A DNA stretch of 64,000 nt. Source: Vitis vinifera (lineage: Eukaryota > Streptophyta > Magnoliopsida > Vitales > Vitaceae). Location: positions 22,481,501 through 22,545,500 of the forward strand of contig NC_081812.1 of the NCBI RefSeq assembly GCF_030704535.1. Reading direction: 5' to 3'. Each line of letters starts with the position of its first letter. Positions within the stretch are counted from its first letter, which is position 1. Under the pieces are notes generated by a model that saw only the letters and a program-made list of their open reading frames with translations, did not search any database and was not told where the DNA came from. Shown piece after piece: positions 49,586-59,835 of this stretch. The position numbers and the translations under genes were made by a program.

Positions 49586-51558
49586 GCTTTGACGATTCTT
49601 TGACAGGTGAATCTTCTCTGTTTGTACATTAGTTTCTGGTTTCAGCATATCACATTATTGTTTCCTATAGATTATGAGATGAGCAGACAAACCATATCTC
49701 TGAAACAGCAAGATGGAACTCAATATACTGACATATGCCATGAGAAATGAGTTGTCTTCAATAACAAAGAGTTACCAAGTGGAGAAGCTTTCAGATTCTT
49801 TCTGATTGGAGAAATTTGGTTTTGATGAATATAAGACACATAAGACAAACTGCAGTTTCCTGGTGAGAAGATTCTAAACTGGACCTTGAGGCAGTAAAGG
49901 GTGATTAAGATCATCCTGCTGCAGATGATTTTTCTTGTTTCTAATGCAAGGTTTTCTGAGAAAACTCCATGATCTTGGCTTGATCATTGCAGCAACTTGG
50001 AAGCCCAGACATCAGTTTTGCAGATAAAGATATGAAGAGCAGCATAATTATGTTGATGCAGGCTAGATTTTTTGTTTTCTCTAAATTTCCCAGCATCCAA
50101 GCATTTTTAAAATACTGAGCTTTTGTGTAGGATCCCAGTGGAAATGGTTGGGAATGTTAGCGGTTAGAGGAGAAGTAGAACGAAATCAGTATGATATGAT
50201 CTTGTAGGCAGTGAATTCTGTCAAAATTTGAAATTTCAAATAAAATTGCTCTATAACAATTATAAAACATTAAGAGTATATTTGGTTCAAGAAAATTTGA
50301 GTCAATGGAAAAAAAAAGAAAGAGAAAATTAGTAGAAAAGAACAAATAGAGAAAAATAAAAATTGATTTAGACTATATTTGGTTTTTGTAAAAATTTATA
50401 TATTTTAAATTATTTAATTTTTATATAGAAGAGTTAAAAAAGAAATGAGTTTAAAGTATTATATACCAATAATTTGTTAACTTTAAATATATTTTTTACT
50501 TCCCTTCTATTTTTCTTTACTTTTATTTTTCCTCTCTATTTTTTTCCCTAATCTTTTCCCTTAAATTTTTCAAAAATAAAACATAGTTTTTTTATATGTT
50601 ATTATAACTTTTTTATTTATTTATAATTTAAAAATATGTAATTTTTTAATTAATTTTAAATAAATTTTAATTTATTTTTATATATTTTTGTTAGTATAAT
50701 CTAGAGAAAATCATTTTTCTTAATATATTTTTTTTGAAGCTAAACATAACCTAGGAGTTTTCTATTGGTTTTTCCTTGATACTATCGGGGATGTAATTAA
50801 TTTAATAATTTAATATGATGAAATAATTTAATTTAAAGAATTAAATATATTTAATAAAATAATTTAATATTATAACTCACAGAATAAATCATCTTTTCTA
50901 AATTCCAAATATTTTTTTCTTTTTTCTTGCTTCTCTCTAAACATCTCTATTTAATATCAATCAATTAAACATAAATATATAAATTTAATAGTTTTAAAAA
51001 AACTTTTAAAAAATAAAAACTAATAAGGTCAAGTATTTATTTTTCTAGTTAGAGACTAGCGTATTGGGGCTAACATTGGATTCGCTCGAGGAATTACTGG
51101 TTTAGTTAAATATCTAATACATTTTTAGATTGAAGAAGTCATTTTTTGATAAGAGACTATGAGTTTTTGTGGTTTGCATGCGTCCTAGTTAGAACTTTTA
51201 AGGGCCAATGTAATTCATTACATTGAATTTACATTATAGGCGAAAAAATTATCATCTCCATGAATTTAAATCTTGAGTTATTGCGAAAAAAAATAAAAAT
51301 GAAACAATGATATTATGGAAGTAAATATTGTGGCACACCTTTAGCCAATTTGATTTGATGGAGGGATAAACTAGTGGCTCTTTCATTGTGTAGACAAGGT
51401 TGGTTAGATTAACCCTTTTTTTTTTTGTATATTATATATTCACCTATGCCGCTTTCTTGATTGCCTCCACATCACGCAAATTTAGTTAATTATTATTATT
51501 TTTTAATGTGTTGTATTTACTATAATCTCATTTCTTTCTATGGAGAAGGGGTTCTATT
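49586..51558. other. PPR 3' flank and AT-rich intergenic DNA
   Basis: 49586 to about 50130 is probably PPR 3' UTR. 50270-51540 is AT-rich with no recognised gene. Confidence 0.5.
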
Positions 51559-51924
51559 TATAGTAATATTGATCATTTATTCGACGTCAAAGACATTTGG
51601 AATTTCATTTCTAATGACACTTTTTTAGTTAGGGATAAGAATGTGGTAAATTATTTCATATATTTTGATATTGAAAATTCGATGTTTGAGATTGATAACA
51701 ATCAATCTTTTCAGAGTGAATTAGAATGTTTTTTATTTTTATTTATTTTTTTTTTTATAGTTATCGAAATGCTAGTTATCTGAATAATGTATTTAAGAGT
51801 AATCATCCCCACTATGATAGTTATATGCATAATACTAAATATAGTTGAAATAAGTACATTCAAATAGATATAAGGTTTTATTTAGTACACGAAAATGCAT
51901 ATCATGATTCTTTTATCTATCAAT
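51559..51924 (+). pseudogene. accD: Nuclear plastid insertion (NUPT): decayed N-terminal part of accD
   Basis: The plus strand reads [20 protein letters not shown], then [23 protein letters not shown], and after a T-rich insertion (51729-51762) [20 protein letters not shown] and NTKYSWNKYI. These follow, in order, the plastid-encoded acetyl-CoA carboxylase carboxyltransferase beta subunit N-terminal region (for example YSNVDHLFGVKDI, YFDIENQIFEIDN, SYRNSSYLNN). The frame is broken by the T-rich insertion and stops after about 51924. No catalytic domain is present, so it is a dead nuclear copy. Confidence 0.8.
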
Positions 51925-52425
51925 AATTGCAAGCATTGCAAATGTAAGAAGTAGACAATTATCTTGACAATAATGAGTCAAACTAGTATTTGTAGTGAAT
52001 CCCCGTGTTAAGTAGTTATGTATTATAATAGTAGTTATGTATTATGATAGGAACTCCAATTCTCCGATAAATATAACCTTTTTAAGCGTTATTAGACTTA
52101 AAATAGTTTTATACTTTCCATTAAATTAACTTAAGAATATTGAATTCTCATCCTCATCCAACACAACTTTAAAAAAATGCATGATGCGATTTTTAGAATT
52201 TGATAAACTTAAATGATATTTATTATTAGAAGAAGGGGCCCAAATGATTTAAAAATTATTATTTTTTTAATATCTTAGTTTTTTAATTAATTTTTAAAAA
52301 TCATTATACTTTTAACATAAGTTTGTAACAGTTTTTATCTTTTGTATAAAAATTGCTATTTTTTTATTTTTAAAAACTTAAAACAGAAAGTATTAAAAAG
52401 TTCATTTTTACAAATATTTTTCTTA
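51925..52425. other. AT-rich DNA upstream of the ESSS-like gene
   Basis: The first 150 bases may continue the accD-derived insertion in decayed form. The rest shows nothing recognisable before the promoter motifs at 52430. Confidence 0.4.
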
Positions 52426-52429
52426 TTTG

Positions 52430-52521
52430 AAACGACGTCGTTTCAGAAATTTAAATGTCCGCAAGAAGGAGGAGGATAATTAAATAGATCCTAACTAGCT
52501 GCTCCTCAGAAACGACGCCGT
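52430..52521 (+). promoter_or_regulatory. Paired AAACGACG(T/C)CGT promoter elements
   Basis: A perfect palindrome GAAACGACGTCGTTTC at 52429-52444 and a related GAAACGACGCCGTC at about 52509-52522 lie 150 and 70 bases before the ESSS-like ATG. ACGACGTCGT-type palindromes are over-represented in plant core promoters as far as I recall; their factor is not assigned here. Confidence 0.6.
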
Positions 52522-52591
52522 CTTGATCTGACTGCAACTCCAGACATTTGCCCTCGCTCTGTGTCTACTTTCTCATCGACCAAACATCGAA

Positions 52592-52930
52592 ATGCCTTCT
52601 GCTAAACCCTTCACCTCAGCCGCGGGCGCCCTCCGAAACCGCCTTCTCCCCAGCCTCCGCACAAGAGGCGGTGGCGAATCAGGCCCAAGTCGGTGGACAA
52701 GCCCCGGCCATCAGGATCGCCCGAATGGCTACCTATTCAACCGGACTCCGCTACCACCCGGACAGACGCGACAATGGGAAGATTGGGAACTTCCTTGCTA
52801 CGTCACCTCATTCCTCACTGTCATCATCCTTGGCGTTGGCCTCAGTGCCAAGCCCGATCTCACCATCGAAACTTGGGCTCACCAGAAAGCTCTTGAACGC
52901 CTCGCTTCCGAGTCATCTGGATCCGAGTGA
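52592..52930 (+). CDS. Small single-membrane protein, probable ESSS (NDUFB11-like) subunit of mitochondrial complex I
   Basis: Single-exon frame of 112 residues. The N-terminus (MPSAKPFTSAAGALRNRLLP, then SLRTRGGG) is basic and acid-free, like a mitochondrial presequence. A QDRPNGYLFNRTP segment and ETRQ-like WEDWELP precede one membrane helix (CYVTSFLTVIILGVGLSA, residues ~71-88). PDLTIETWAHQKALERL follows, the W..R/K.AL.RL pattern after the helix seen in ESSS subunits. Complex I oxidises NADH in the inner membrane; ESSS is an accessory subunit of the membrane arm (family knowledge). The match to Arabidopsis At2g42310/At3g57785 is from memory, supported by neighbouring genes. High GC in the exon contrasts with the flanks. 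Confidence is high that it is a gene, moderate for the name. Confidence 0.75.
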   Translation: MPSAKPFTSAAGALRNRLLPSLRTRGGGESGPSRWTSPGHQDRPNGYLFNRTPLPPGQTRQWEDWELPCYVTSFLTVIILGVGLSAKPDLTIETWAHQKALERLASESSGSE

Positions 52931-53914
52931 TTTCAAATCGGGGCTCGGATAATTGGGCTTTCCCCACTCCATCGATGGGCTGGTCATGGTGATTATGTTG
53001 ATATGATGTGGTTCAATAAGGGTTTCAACTCTTGAAAATTTGGTACCTTTTAGAGATTTGTTTCTGTATTTTTACTGTTAACTTTTGGATTCTTTCAAGA
53101 ATCCTGTTTCAAGAGGTTTAAGATTTTCTTGATTGAATTTACGGGTTTGTTATCTTTGTTTGGTTTTGGGAAAAGCTAGGAAAATTACAAGGGAAGAAAT
53201 TTGAATCCTAATCCAACTCTGCCTAATGCGCTGATTCGATCATTTAGCTTAGCTGGGTTGATATGGTGTGGTTCGGGAAAATCCTCACTCTTGAATTAAC
53301 CGTGTTAAAGCTCAATTGCTGCATTTTTAGTGTTAATTTGGGTGCTTGAAATGAGAAATATAAATATCTCTTGACCTCGATTGATCGGGGTTTTGTTGGG
53401 CCTTTTTTTTTGTTGCCGAGAAAAAGTTACGGAAAAATTGGGAATGAAAGACAGGAAACCTCCACTGAGATGTACTGCATACCAGGTCTAGTTAGTTTTC
53501 TGTGTTCAAATGTTGCAGTGATTTGTGATCTAGGAAGGGCTTACTGACCTGCCCTTTTGGGTTTTCAGTTACTTGTTAAACTAATTCAATGAGGTCCTAA
53601 CTGTTACTGCAATCTTCTCTTTCAACTTGGATGTTTGACATGATAATACATGGAGAATTTTGTTGTGCTCCTGGCTCAATTTTATGTTTGGATGACAATA
53701 GAATGTTGGATTGGTTGAAAAATTGAAAATTAGACATCAAAATCAATTTCTTTAGGCATTAGTTATTTTATTTAAATGGACATTGGGCATGATAACTCCT
53801 TGAGAGATTTACAGCCATATTATCTCAACTTATGGCCATTTTCTACTGGGTTGTGGGTAGTACTAGCAAGTTTATGACAATTGTATTATATTTGTTTTTG
53901 ATTTCATAAAAATA
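52931..53914. other. 3' flank of the ESSS-like gene
   Basis: Probable 3' UTR followed by non-coding DNA; no second exon could be supported. Confidence 0.5.
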
Positions 53915-54260
53915 AAAAATGGGGTTGCTGAAGCTTATTCACCCATTAATGATCCTTAGTGTTTCAAACTTTGATGTTTTTCCCATTGAGGATTTCTTAT
54001 ATAGTTTATAACAGGCTTGACAGAAATGTCTTCCTCAATTTTGTGTTGCTAGTAGGCTGTTAAATGACATCAAGAAACTCAGTTTATCACCTGGGTGATC
54101 TCTAGGTTACATCATGAAGGTTACCTATTGTCAAAACCACAATCATGCAGATAAGCTTGCATTTATGAATAGAAGTTGAAAAACCTATAATGATGTATTG
54201 TACACTTCCACCTAATAACAATGAAGGTGTGGAGTCTGTGGACTTGTGATTAAGGTAGCA
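53915..54260 (+). repeat. Diverged direct repeat, copy R1
   Basis: Shares ordered landmarks with R2 and R3: GTTGCTGAAGCT, AACAGGCTTGA, TAGGCTGTTAAAT, AGAAACTCAGTTTATCACC, GGGTGAT, AATCATGCA and CCTATAATG. It is followed by a related segment S1 (54361-54500) that resembles 57040-57170. Confidence 0.75.
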
Positions 54261-54566
54261 CTCTTGCAAACGGGATTATATCCTACATGATTGCAAGAAG
54301 TAGGAGCAAGTTTGTGACACTTGTATTCTGAACTAGTAACAAAGGCAGTGTAGATGTAAGGACAAAGAATGATGTGCCCTTGCGTGATAGTGTTTTCTAT
54401 GTATTGTAGTTGTCCATGACACCATGTATTAGAGTTGTATCACATAGCAAGGAACTTTATGTCGCAAGAACTTCATTTCTTCCACTGTTTTGGACTTTGT
54501 GAGAGATGAGGTTTTCTACATGATTGTAGGCGGTATGATAAATTAGGAATGAGGGTTTAGATGACT

Positions 54567-57018
54567 TATTTGAGTTGGTTGCTTATGTGGTTCAAGGCCA
54601 TTTCAAGTTTAAGAATCAATTTGGACAAAAGTGAGTTAATTCTTGTGGGGAGTGTGGATAATTTAGATGACTTGGCCTTGGATTGAGTTGTGAGGTGGGT
54701 GTTCTTCCTTCCCCTTACTTGAGTCTTCCTTTGGAGGTCCTTTTTAAATCTATGACAGCTTGGGATAGGGTGGAGGAAAGGTTTCGCAAAAGGCTAATCA
54801 TGTGGGAAAGACAGTATATCTCAAAAGGAGGGAGACTTACTTTGATTCGTAACACTCTTTCCAGTTTAGAAGGATTTTTTTTTGTGGGGTGATGGGGCAC
54901 TTGTGCAAAAACCACGCTTAGTAAGGTGGATGACAGTCTATTCAGGTAAAAAAGGAAAGAAGAGGGAGGGGGGGGGGGGGGGGTTTGGTTGGTTTGGGCG
55001 TAAAGTGTATTTTAGTGATGAACAAAGTTATCCTTTGTAAGTAAAGTTGGCACTTTGCCAATGAAAGAGTGGCGTTTTGGAAGCAAGTTATTAGCCAGAA
55101 GTATGGTGAATATGAAAGAGGTGGCGTTCTTGTGAGGGATAGGCATGGTGTTGGCCTTTGGGAAACCATAAGAAAGGATTGTGGTCTTTTGAATAGTAGA
55201 ATATTTTTCTTAGTGGACAATGGTCAAATAGTAAGATTTTGAAAGGACAAGTGTTGTGGAGACAAATTGCTATGTATTTCCATCCTCTCCTTATTTGCCC
55301 TAGTTGCTTCTAAAGAAGCGTGGGTAACAGACGCTTGGAACTCAACAGTTGAAGGGGGTTGGATAAGCTCCTCGCTTCTCTAGGCCATTTAATGATTGGG
55401 AGGTGGAAAGTGCAGAGCGTTTTTTCCTGAAACTTCAAGACAAAAGGATGTATAGACAACTGAATGATTGGGAGCTGGAATCCTTGGTTTATTAGACAAC
55501 TGAATGATTGGGAGTTAGAGGAGGTAGGCATCTTTTTTGAGAGGCTGTATGATCATGCTATTTCTATGGATACTGAGGATTCGGTGAAGTGGGTTGACAC
55601 AAAGAGTGGTATTTTTTCTGTTAGGTCCTTCTACTCCTCCTTGGCTAGTAGGGGAGTGGATCATTTCCCTCACAGTAGAGTCTGGAACTCCTAGGTCCCT
55701 GTTAGAGTCAACTTCTTTGCTTGGGAGGCAACTTGGGCTAAGATATTGACTCTAGATCAGCTCAAAAAGAGGGGGTGGAAGATGCCTAATAGATGCTACA
55801 TGTGCAAAGAGGAAGAAGAAACAAGTGTTCATATTCTTTTTCATTGCCTGGAATCTTGTATACTGTGGCAGCTCATTTTTGCTTGTTTGGTGTTCATTGG
55901 GTGATGCACTCTTTGATGAGAGGTTTACTCTTGAGTTGGGGAGGCTTTCGTGTTGGTAGAAAAAGGAAAAAGGCTTGGAAGGTTGCTTCGTTATGCCTTT
56001 TTTGGTCTATTTGGAGGGAAAGAAATATGAAAGCCTTTGAGAATTGTGAATGTTCAGATCATTCTTTAAAAAGTTCTTTTTTTGTATCTATTTTGGGATT
56101 GGGTAAGATTGTATATTGGGGAGAGCTCCTTGTCGATGCTTGATTTTGTAGATTGGTTAGGAGCTCTGTAAGGTGCGGTTGTTTTTGTGTGTCTGCTCCT
56201 TTTTTTTTTGTTTCTTTGTATACATTGTGTATACTTTTTTAATACAATTACTTTTACCTATCAAAAAAAAGGGATAAGGAAGATAGGGTGGTTTGAACGG
56301 ATTCGAAGAGCAATAAGTTTTTCAATCAAATCCCTTTATTTCACTTTGGAGCCTGGTGACCCGTTAGTGTTCCTGTAGAGCATCATCTGGAGTTTTTGTG
56401 TGCCACCTAAGGTAGTTTTTTCGCTTAGGAGGCAACATGGGGGAAAGCCTTAACTTTGGATCAAGTCCACATGAGGGGGTTTTCTTTGACCAATAGATGT
56501 TTTCTTTGCCATTCTAAAAAAGAAACCGTTGATCACATTTTGGTCTACTGTGCAAAGACAAGGATTCTGTGTCAGCTGTTTTTTACTCTCTTTGGAGTGT
56601 CATGGGTTCTTTCATCTTCAGTTAAAGATGCACTCCCTTGGTGGCATGGGTCATTCTTGAGTAAAGTTCCCAAAAAGCCTTGGAAGGTTGCCTCATTATA
56701 TATCTTTTGGACTGTTTGGAAGGAAAGGAACATGCTAGCTTTTGATAATACAAAGCTTTTGGTCCAAAAGATGAAAAACTGTTTTGTTTGTAATTTATGG
56801 TCTTGGTATAGGATGTCTATAGATGTGGGCCCTATGTCTCTTTTAAGCTTTATTGATTGGCTAGGTTCTAAGTGAGGGCAGGTGTTGTTTTTTGTTCTCT
56901 CCCTCCCCCGCTTGGTTGAGCCTTTTGGCAGCCGGTGTATGCTTCCTCTATACTTTGGGAAGCTGTTTTGGCGTTTCCTTTCCTTTTCATATGTACCCTT
57001 TGTTTTACCTATCAAAAA
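54567..57018 (+). mobile_element. Decayed LINE with another LINE nested inside
   Basis: The outer element begins (truncated) within the RT domain: SLRINLDKSELI at about 54613, then AWDRVEERFRKRLIMWERQY and SKGGRLTLIRNTLSS. It resumes as FNDWEVESAERFFLKLQD at about 55390. Its zf-RVT and C-terminal part continue only after the inner element: SIKSLYFTLEPGD at about 56320, NRCFLCHSKKETVDHIL and FWTVWKERNMLAF, ending in CCTATCAAAAAAA at about 57008-57018. Stops and frameshifts are many. A 16-base G run lies at 54968-54983. Confidence 0.8.
55460..56276 (+). mobile_element. Inner LINE fragment nested in the 54567-57018 LINE
   Basis: Carries its own zf-RVT region: EDSVKWVDTKSGIFSVRSFY, then RVNFFAWEATWAKILTLD (with an in-frame stop before it), RCYMCKEEEETSVHILFHC, FWSIWRERNMKAF, and a tail ending CTATCAAAAAAAA at about 56268-56276. 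Immediately after this tail the outer LINE's frame resumes, which shows the order of insertion. A short tandem duplication containing GACAACTGAATGATTGGGAG (about 55457 and 55495) marks its 5' end. I could not establish a clear target-site duplication. Confidence 0.7.
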
Positions 57019-57159
57019 AATGAATTAGGAAAGAAGGCAATGGTGATGCAAGGGCAAGGAAGCATGCACCGCTGTGTGAAAGTGTGTTATACATATTATA
57101 GTTTTCCATGTATTAGCGTTGTATCACATAATTTATTTTTTATTTTTTACCCACTGCTA

Positions 57160-57690
57160 TGGATTTTGTAAAAATAACAATTGCAGTTGCTGAAGCTCAT
57201 TTACCATTTTATGATCCTCTGTTTACTTATTTTCTGCCACTATGCACATAGAAGATTCCTTACATACTACCCTAACAGGCTTGAAAATTTTTCTCACTTG
57301 CTAGATTTGTATTGCTTGTAGGCTGTTAAATCATGGTGAGAAACTCAGTTAATCACCAGGGTGATTTATAGGTCATCTTGGAAATGTTACCATGTGTTAA
57401 AATGACAATCATGCAAATGAGCCTGTAGTGAACCTGACATTGATGTATAGACATCCTAATACATATAATAGAGCACTGTGGACTTCTATCTTATATGATC
57501 AATGCATGATTCTTGGAAATGAGGCAGGACTTTGTGAATCAAGCAACTTATTCCTCACATATTCCAGACAACCGGTTTGCTACTCATTATTTTGTTTACC
57601 CTTGTATCCTTGTTTGCCTTTTAGGAATGCATGCATAGGCTGCAAGCTTATTGTGCATTTCAATGTGGAGTTGTTTCTTTATAGTATCCC
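57160..57690 (+). repeat. Diverged direct repeat, copy R2
   Basis: Begins CTATGGATTTTGTAAAAATA and contains AATTGCAGTTGCTGAAGCTC, CACATAGAA, AACAGGCTTGA, CACCAGGGTGATTTATAG, GTTACCATGTGTT, CCCTTGTATCCTTGTTTGC and AATGTGGAGTTGTT, all in the same order as R3. Confidence 0.85.
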
Positions 57691-57699
57691 TCTTTTACT

Positions 57700-59050
57700 G
57701 TTTATTCTAAATGGATTGACACATAAGGATGTTTTATGTTGCTTGTATTATGGCTAGTATTTCTCAACTTGGTTATCAAGTTCAATTTTTCCACTCTCAA
57801 TGACACTTGCAGTTGTTTGTGTCTAAATTTCAGAAAGGTGTCACATCCTGCATCAATTACCATTGTCAAAGTATTGTATTTTGTCTTTCATTTTTTCATG
57901 TCTTGTTTCCAATGACAAGACGGACAAGCTCATTTCTAAGGATAGCTTGATTTGGATGATGGTATTTAGGGTGCATTTTATGGTTGAAATATCCTGCTGT
58001 TGTATGTAATGTCATGCTGCTGTCACAATGCAGTTGGTCTTTATAGATTAAACCTTAGCGTATGTCAAACTGATTGGATTTTAGGAGGGAAAGAAAGGCG
58101 AATATATCAAATTGTTGGATTACCATGTGATAGACTTAAATGATGAATTTGTACGAGCTACCTGGTGTTCTGAATTTGTTCTCTTGTTTGGTAAAAACTT
58201 GATGTGCAAACTGCTGTCAGTGCTGAGATTAGCATTGTTGACTGGACTGTGGCCATAAATGAATTTTGGGATGGATAGATGTATGACACTTTGTGGATTT
58301 GATTGAGTAGTTTAGTATGTTTCTTGTTTTTTTGTTTATGCTTTGTGGCTTTTTTTTTTGGGAAGGGGGGGGTGGGGTTGGTCATAAGCTGGTCCTTTTA
58401 CTTTCAAAGTAGCCTTTTGAATTAGGTGTGATTTAAATTAAGAGGCTACTGTATCGGGGTTGGATGCTCGTAAGGTAACTAGGAATGGGACTATTATGCC
58501 CAGCAGGGTCTTTGTACCTGCAGAGATCTGGAAATCCCAAATTCGTGGTCTGGTGAACTATGGCTTTGGAGGTCTGATCATTAGTGATCAACAGAAATTA
58601 GATGTTTTTTAAACATTTACAGTGCAATGAATGGCTTTTCCTTCAGTCTTGTTTGGATACCTTTCGGTCTGATGAAGATTCAACAATCCTTTGCCATTCA
58701 TTCCTTTTGAGAAGAGAAGAGAAATAATGCTGGAACGTTTTGAATAGTTTGTATACTATAACAATATAACAAATGCACCCATAGTATCAATCCCAGCCTA
58801 TATTGGAGTTGGAACCAGAATGCAATGGATACTATTACCAGAAAATAAGAATTAAAATATTTAAAAAAAAAATTAGTGTTGGAAAAGGGCATCTCACTTT
58901 TAAGGATTAAACCATTGGAAATCAAAGGAACAAGATGAACTAGGATTCAGCACTGATTAAATGACCCTGGTCAGAAGCAAAGGTCCCAAGTCCCAAACTA
59001 TTGGTTTGTGCCAGACGGTAAGCACAAACTGCAGAATAAATTATGATAAA
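57700..59050. other. Spacer between repeats R2 and R3
   Basis: No gene or element recognised. A T10/G9-rich stretch lies at about 58349-58380. Confidence 0.5.
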
Positions 59051-59069
59051 AATGCTTAATTTCCTACGG

Positions 59070-59610
59070 CTGCTATGGATTTTGTAAAAATAACAATTGC
59101 AGTTGCTGAAGCTCGTTTGCCCTTCTATGACCCTCTGCTTATTTATTTATTTTCCATTATGCACATAGAAAGTTCCTTATGTACTGCTCTAACAGGCTTG
59201 AAGAATTGTCATACTTCCTAGATTTTGTATTGCTTGTATGGTTAATCACATCAAGAAATTCAGTTAATAACCAGGGTGATTTATAGATCATATCTTGAAG
59301 GTTACCATGTGTTGAAGTCAGAATCATGTAAACGAGCCTGTGGCAAACCTCACATTTATGGATAGACAGCCTAAAACCTATAATGGTCCACCTTCGACTT
59401 CTATCCAACATCAATTAAGGCATGATTCTTATTCACAAGGCACGACCCTTGTGAATGAAGCTACTTTTTCTCCACATGTTTAGGATACCATTATGGCTAA
59501 TTATTATGTTTACCCTTGTATCCTTGTTTGCTATTTAAATGTGCTGAGGAATGCATATGCATAGACTGCAAACTTATTATGAGATTTAATGTGGAGTTGT
59601 TAATCATAAA
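59070..59610 (+). repeat. Diverged direct repeat, copy R3
   Basis: Partner of R2 over its full length (CTATGGATTTTGTAAAAATA to AATGTGGAGTTGTT) and of R1 over part of it. The three copies lie downstream of the ESSS-like gene in the same orientation. Confidence 0.85.
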
Positions 59611-59744
59611 AAATATATTTAGAGCTGGCCTAAAATGGTGCATATGAGATGGTAGAAAAGTTTGCTTCTAAACAGACTACTAGGTTTATATGTTACCTCT
59701 TATTTCTTTTTGTGGATGAAAATAGTTTACGTTACACCATTCGC

Positions 59745-59835
59745 TAGAGTAGTCCAATTGGTCAAGGTTGAGAAGGGTGGTCTCAATAAGTAGTACATGG
59801 TCTTGGATTTGAATCCTGTCATTGATGATACCTTG
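59745..59835 (+). mobile_element. Possible tRNA-derived SINE head
   Basis: TAGTCCAATTGG (59750-59761) resembles a polymerase III A box and GGATTTGAATCC (59805-59816) is two bases off the B-box consensus GGTTCGAATCC, at a spacing of about 44 bases. No A-tail or target-site duplication was established, and it does not fold as an intact tRNA. Confidence 0.35.

Noticed and set aside
52548-52952. 134-codon frame overlapping the ESSS-like gene
   Set aside because: It is a shadow in another frame of the GC-rich exon, without a membrane helix or the W...R pattern.
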